A DNA stretch of 64,000 nucleotides from Acidobacteriota bacterium (GTDB lineage: Bacteria; Acidobacteriota; Terriglobia; Terriglobales; Acidobacteriaceae), in contig JAJXYY010000024.1 of the NCBI GenBank assembly GCA_021780315.1, positions 124,001-188,000 of the forward strand, read 5' to 3'. Positions 63,655 to 64,000 of this stretch are shown piece after piece. A model generated the notes under the pieces. That model was given only the letters and a program-made list of their open reading frames with translations, was not told the origin of the DNA and searched no databases. Each line of letters starts with the position of its first letter. The stretch's first letter is position 1. The translations under genes were made by a program, and so were the position numbers.

Positions 63655-64000
63655 TTGAAGAAAGCCCTCATCACTGGAGTCACCGGCCAAGACGGTGCCT
63701 ACCTGGCCGAGTTCCTCCTCGCCAAAGGCTATGAAGTCCACGGCATCAAGCGCCGCAGCTCGCTCTTCAATACCGGTCGTATCGACCACATCTACGAGGA
63801 TCCCCACAACCCTCATCCCCGCTTCATCCTGCACTACGGCGACCTGACCGACTCTTCGTCCCTCATCCACATCGTCCAGAAGGTGCAGCCCGACGAGATC
63901 TACAACCTCGGCGCACAGTCTCACGTCCAGGTCTCCTTCGAGCAGCCGGAGTACACTGCCGACACTGATGCGCTTGGCCCACTGCGCCTGCTGGAAGCCA
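63655..64000 (+). CDS. gmd: GDP-mannose 4,6-dehydratase (partial, cut by right edge)
   Basis: 115 codons in view from a TTG start. [20 protein letters not shown] is the NADP-binding loop, and [20 protein letters not shown] and [19 protein letters not shown] are highly conserved in Gmd. It makes GDP-4-keto-6-deoxymannose, precursor of GDP-L-fucose. The catalytic Tyr and Lys lie beyond the window. Confidence 0.95.
   Translation, partial: MKKALITGVTGQDGAYLAEFLLAKGYEVHGIKRRSSLFNTGRIDHIYEDPHNPHPRFILHYGDLTDSSSLIHIVQKVQPDEIYNLGAQSHVQVSFEQPEYTADTDALGPLRLLEA

Noticed and set aside
1..64000. CRISPR array, insertion sequence, prophage or defence island
   Set aside because: No regularly spaced repeats, transposase, integrase or known defence genes could be seen; the lysozyme-like gene alone does not make a prophage.

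Overview
The window is a GC-rich bacterial chromosome segment, most likely from an Acidobacteriota member of the Terriglobus/Granulicella/Edaphobacter type. This rests on gene content, not on a database search. The main clues are large secreted sedolisin-type proteases with Ig-like repeats and a characteristic C-terminal TM-PRRRR-TM-GC tail, a CYCxC-type secreted protein, plant-polysaccharide enzymes, and many GTG/TTG starts. I recognise about 51 protein genes and one tmRNA. There are no insertion sequences, CRISPR arrays, rRNAs or tRNAs.

Layout. 0-11 kb holds a membrane glycosyltransferase cut by the left edge, an IclR-type regulator, pgi, a one-cysteine peroxiredoxin-like protein, a GH29 alpha-L-fucosidase, a YwiC-like membrane protein, a secreted protein of unknown function, a dienelactone hydrolase and a GNAT acetyltransferase. 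11.5-21.6 kb holds ssrA (tmRNA), an EamA half-transporter, a rhamnogalacturonan-acetylesterase-like SGNH enzyme, a Cys-rich secreted protein, a gene-free stretch with a possible minus-strand small RNA, phhB, an HD-GYP response regulator, glmU, an active/inactive pair of M16 peptidases and a T4-lysozyme-like protein. 21.7-27.9 kb is a beta-oxidation operon in the Bacillus fadN-fadA-fadE order with an extra membrane gene. It is headed by a promoter whose spacer is filled by a FadR/TetR-type palindrome. 27.9-38.4 kb carries three tandem sedolisin-family proteins, the first with a degraded catalytic domain. 38.4-44.3 kb has ppk1 and a symporter/small membrane protein/sugar isomerase operon with its own promoter and palindromic operator. 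44.5-53.9 kb has an LEA-like repeat protein, ctaA, proC, a DUF885 protein, an AAA+/Fis regulator lacking GAFTGA, a bacilliredoxin, murB and modABC. 53.9-64 kb has thrC-thrB, trxA, a CNNM/CBS protein, two dipeptide-type ABC permeases on opposite strands, a phosphodiesterase, a WcaI-like glycosyltransferase and the start of gmd at the right edge.

Physiology. The genes fit an aerobic soil heterotroph. It can make heme A, respire fatty acids, take up and isomerise a deoxy- or pentose sugar, release fucose and deacetylate pectin side chains, and degrade protein outside the cell at acidic pH. wcaI and gmd mark the start of an exopolysaccharide or GDP-fucose cluster that continues beyond the window.

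Scale. The plus strand is visibly G-rich on the left and C-rich on the right, and the change falls around 25-34 kb. That polarity is what a replication terminus would give, and it deserves a proper skew plot.
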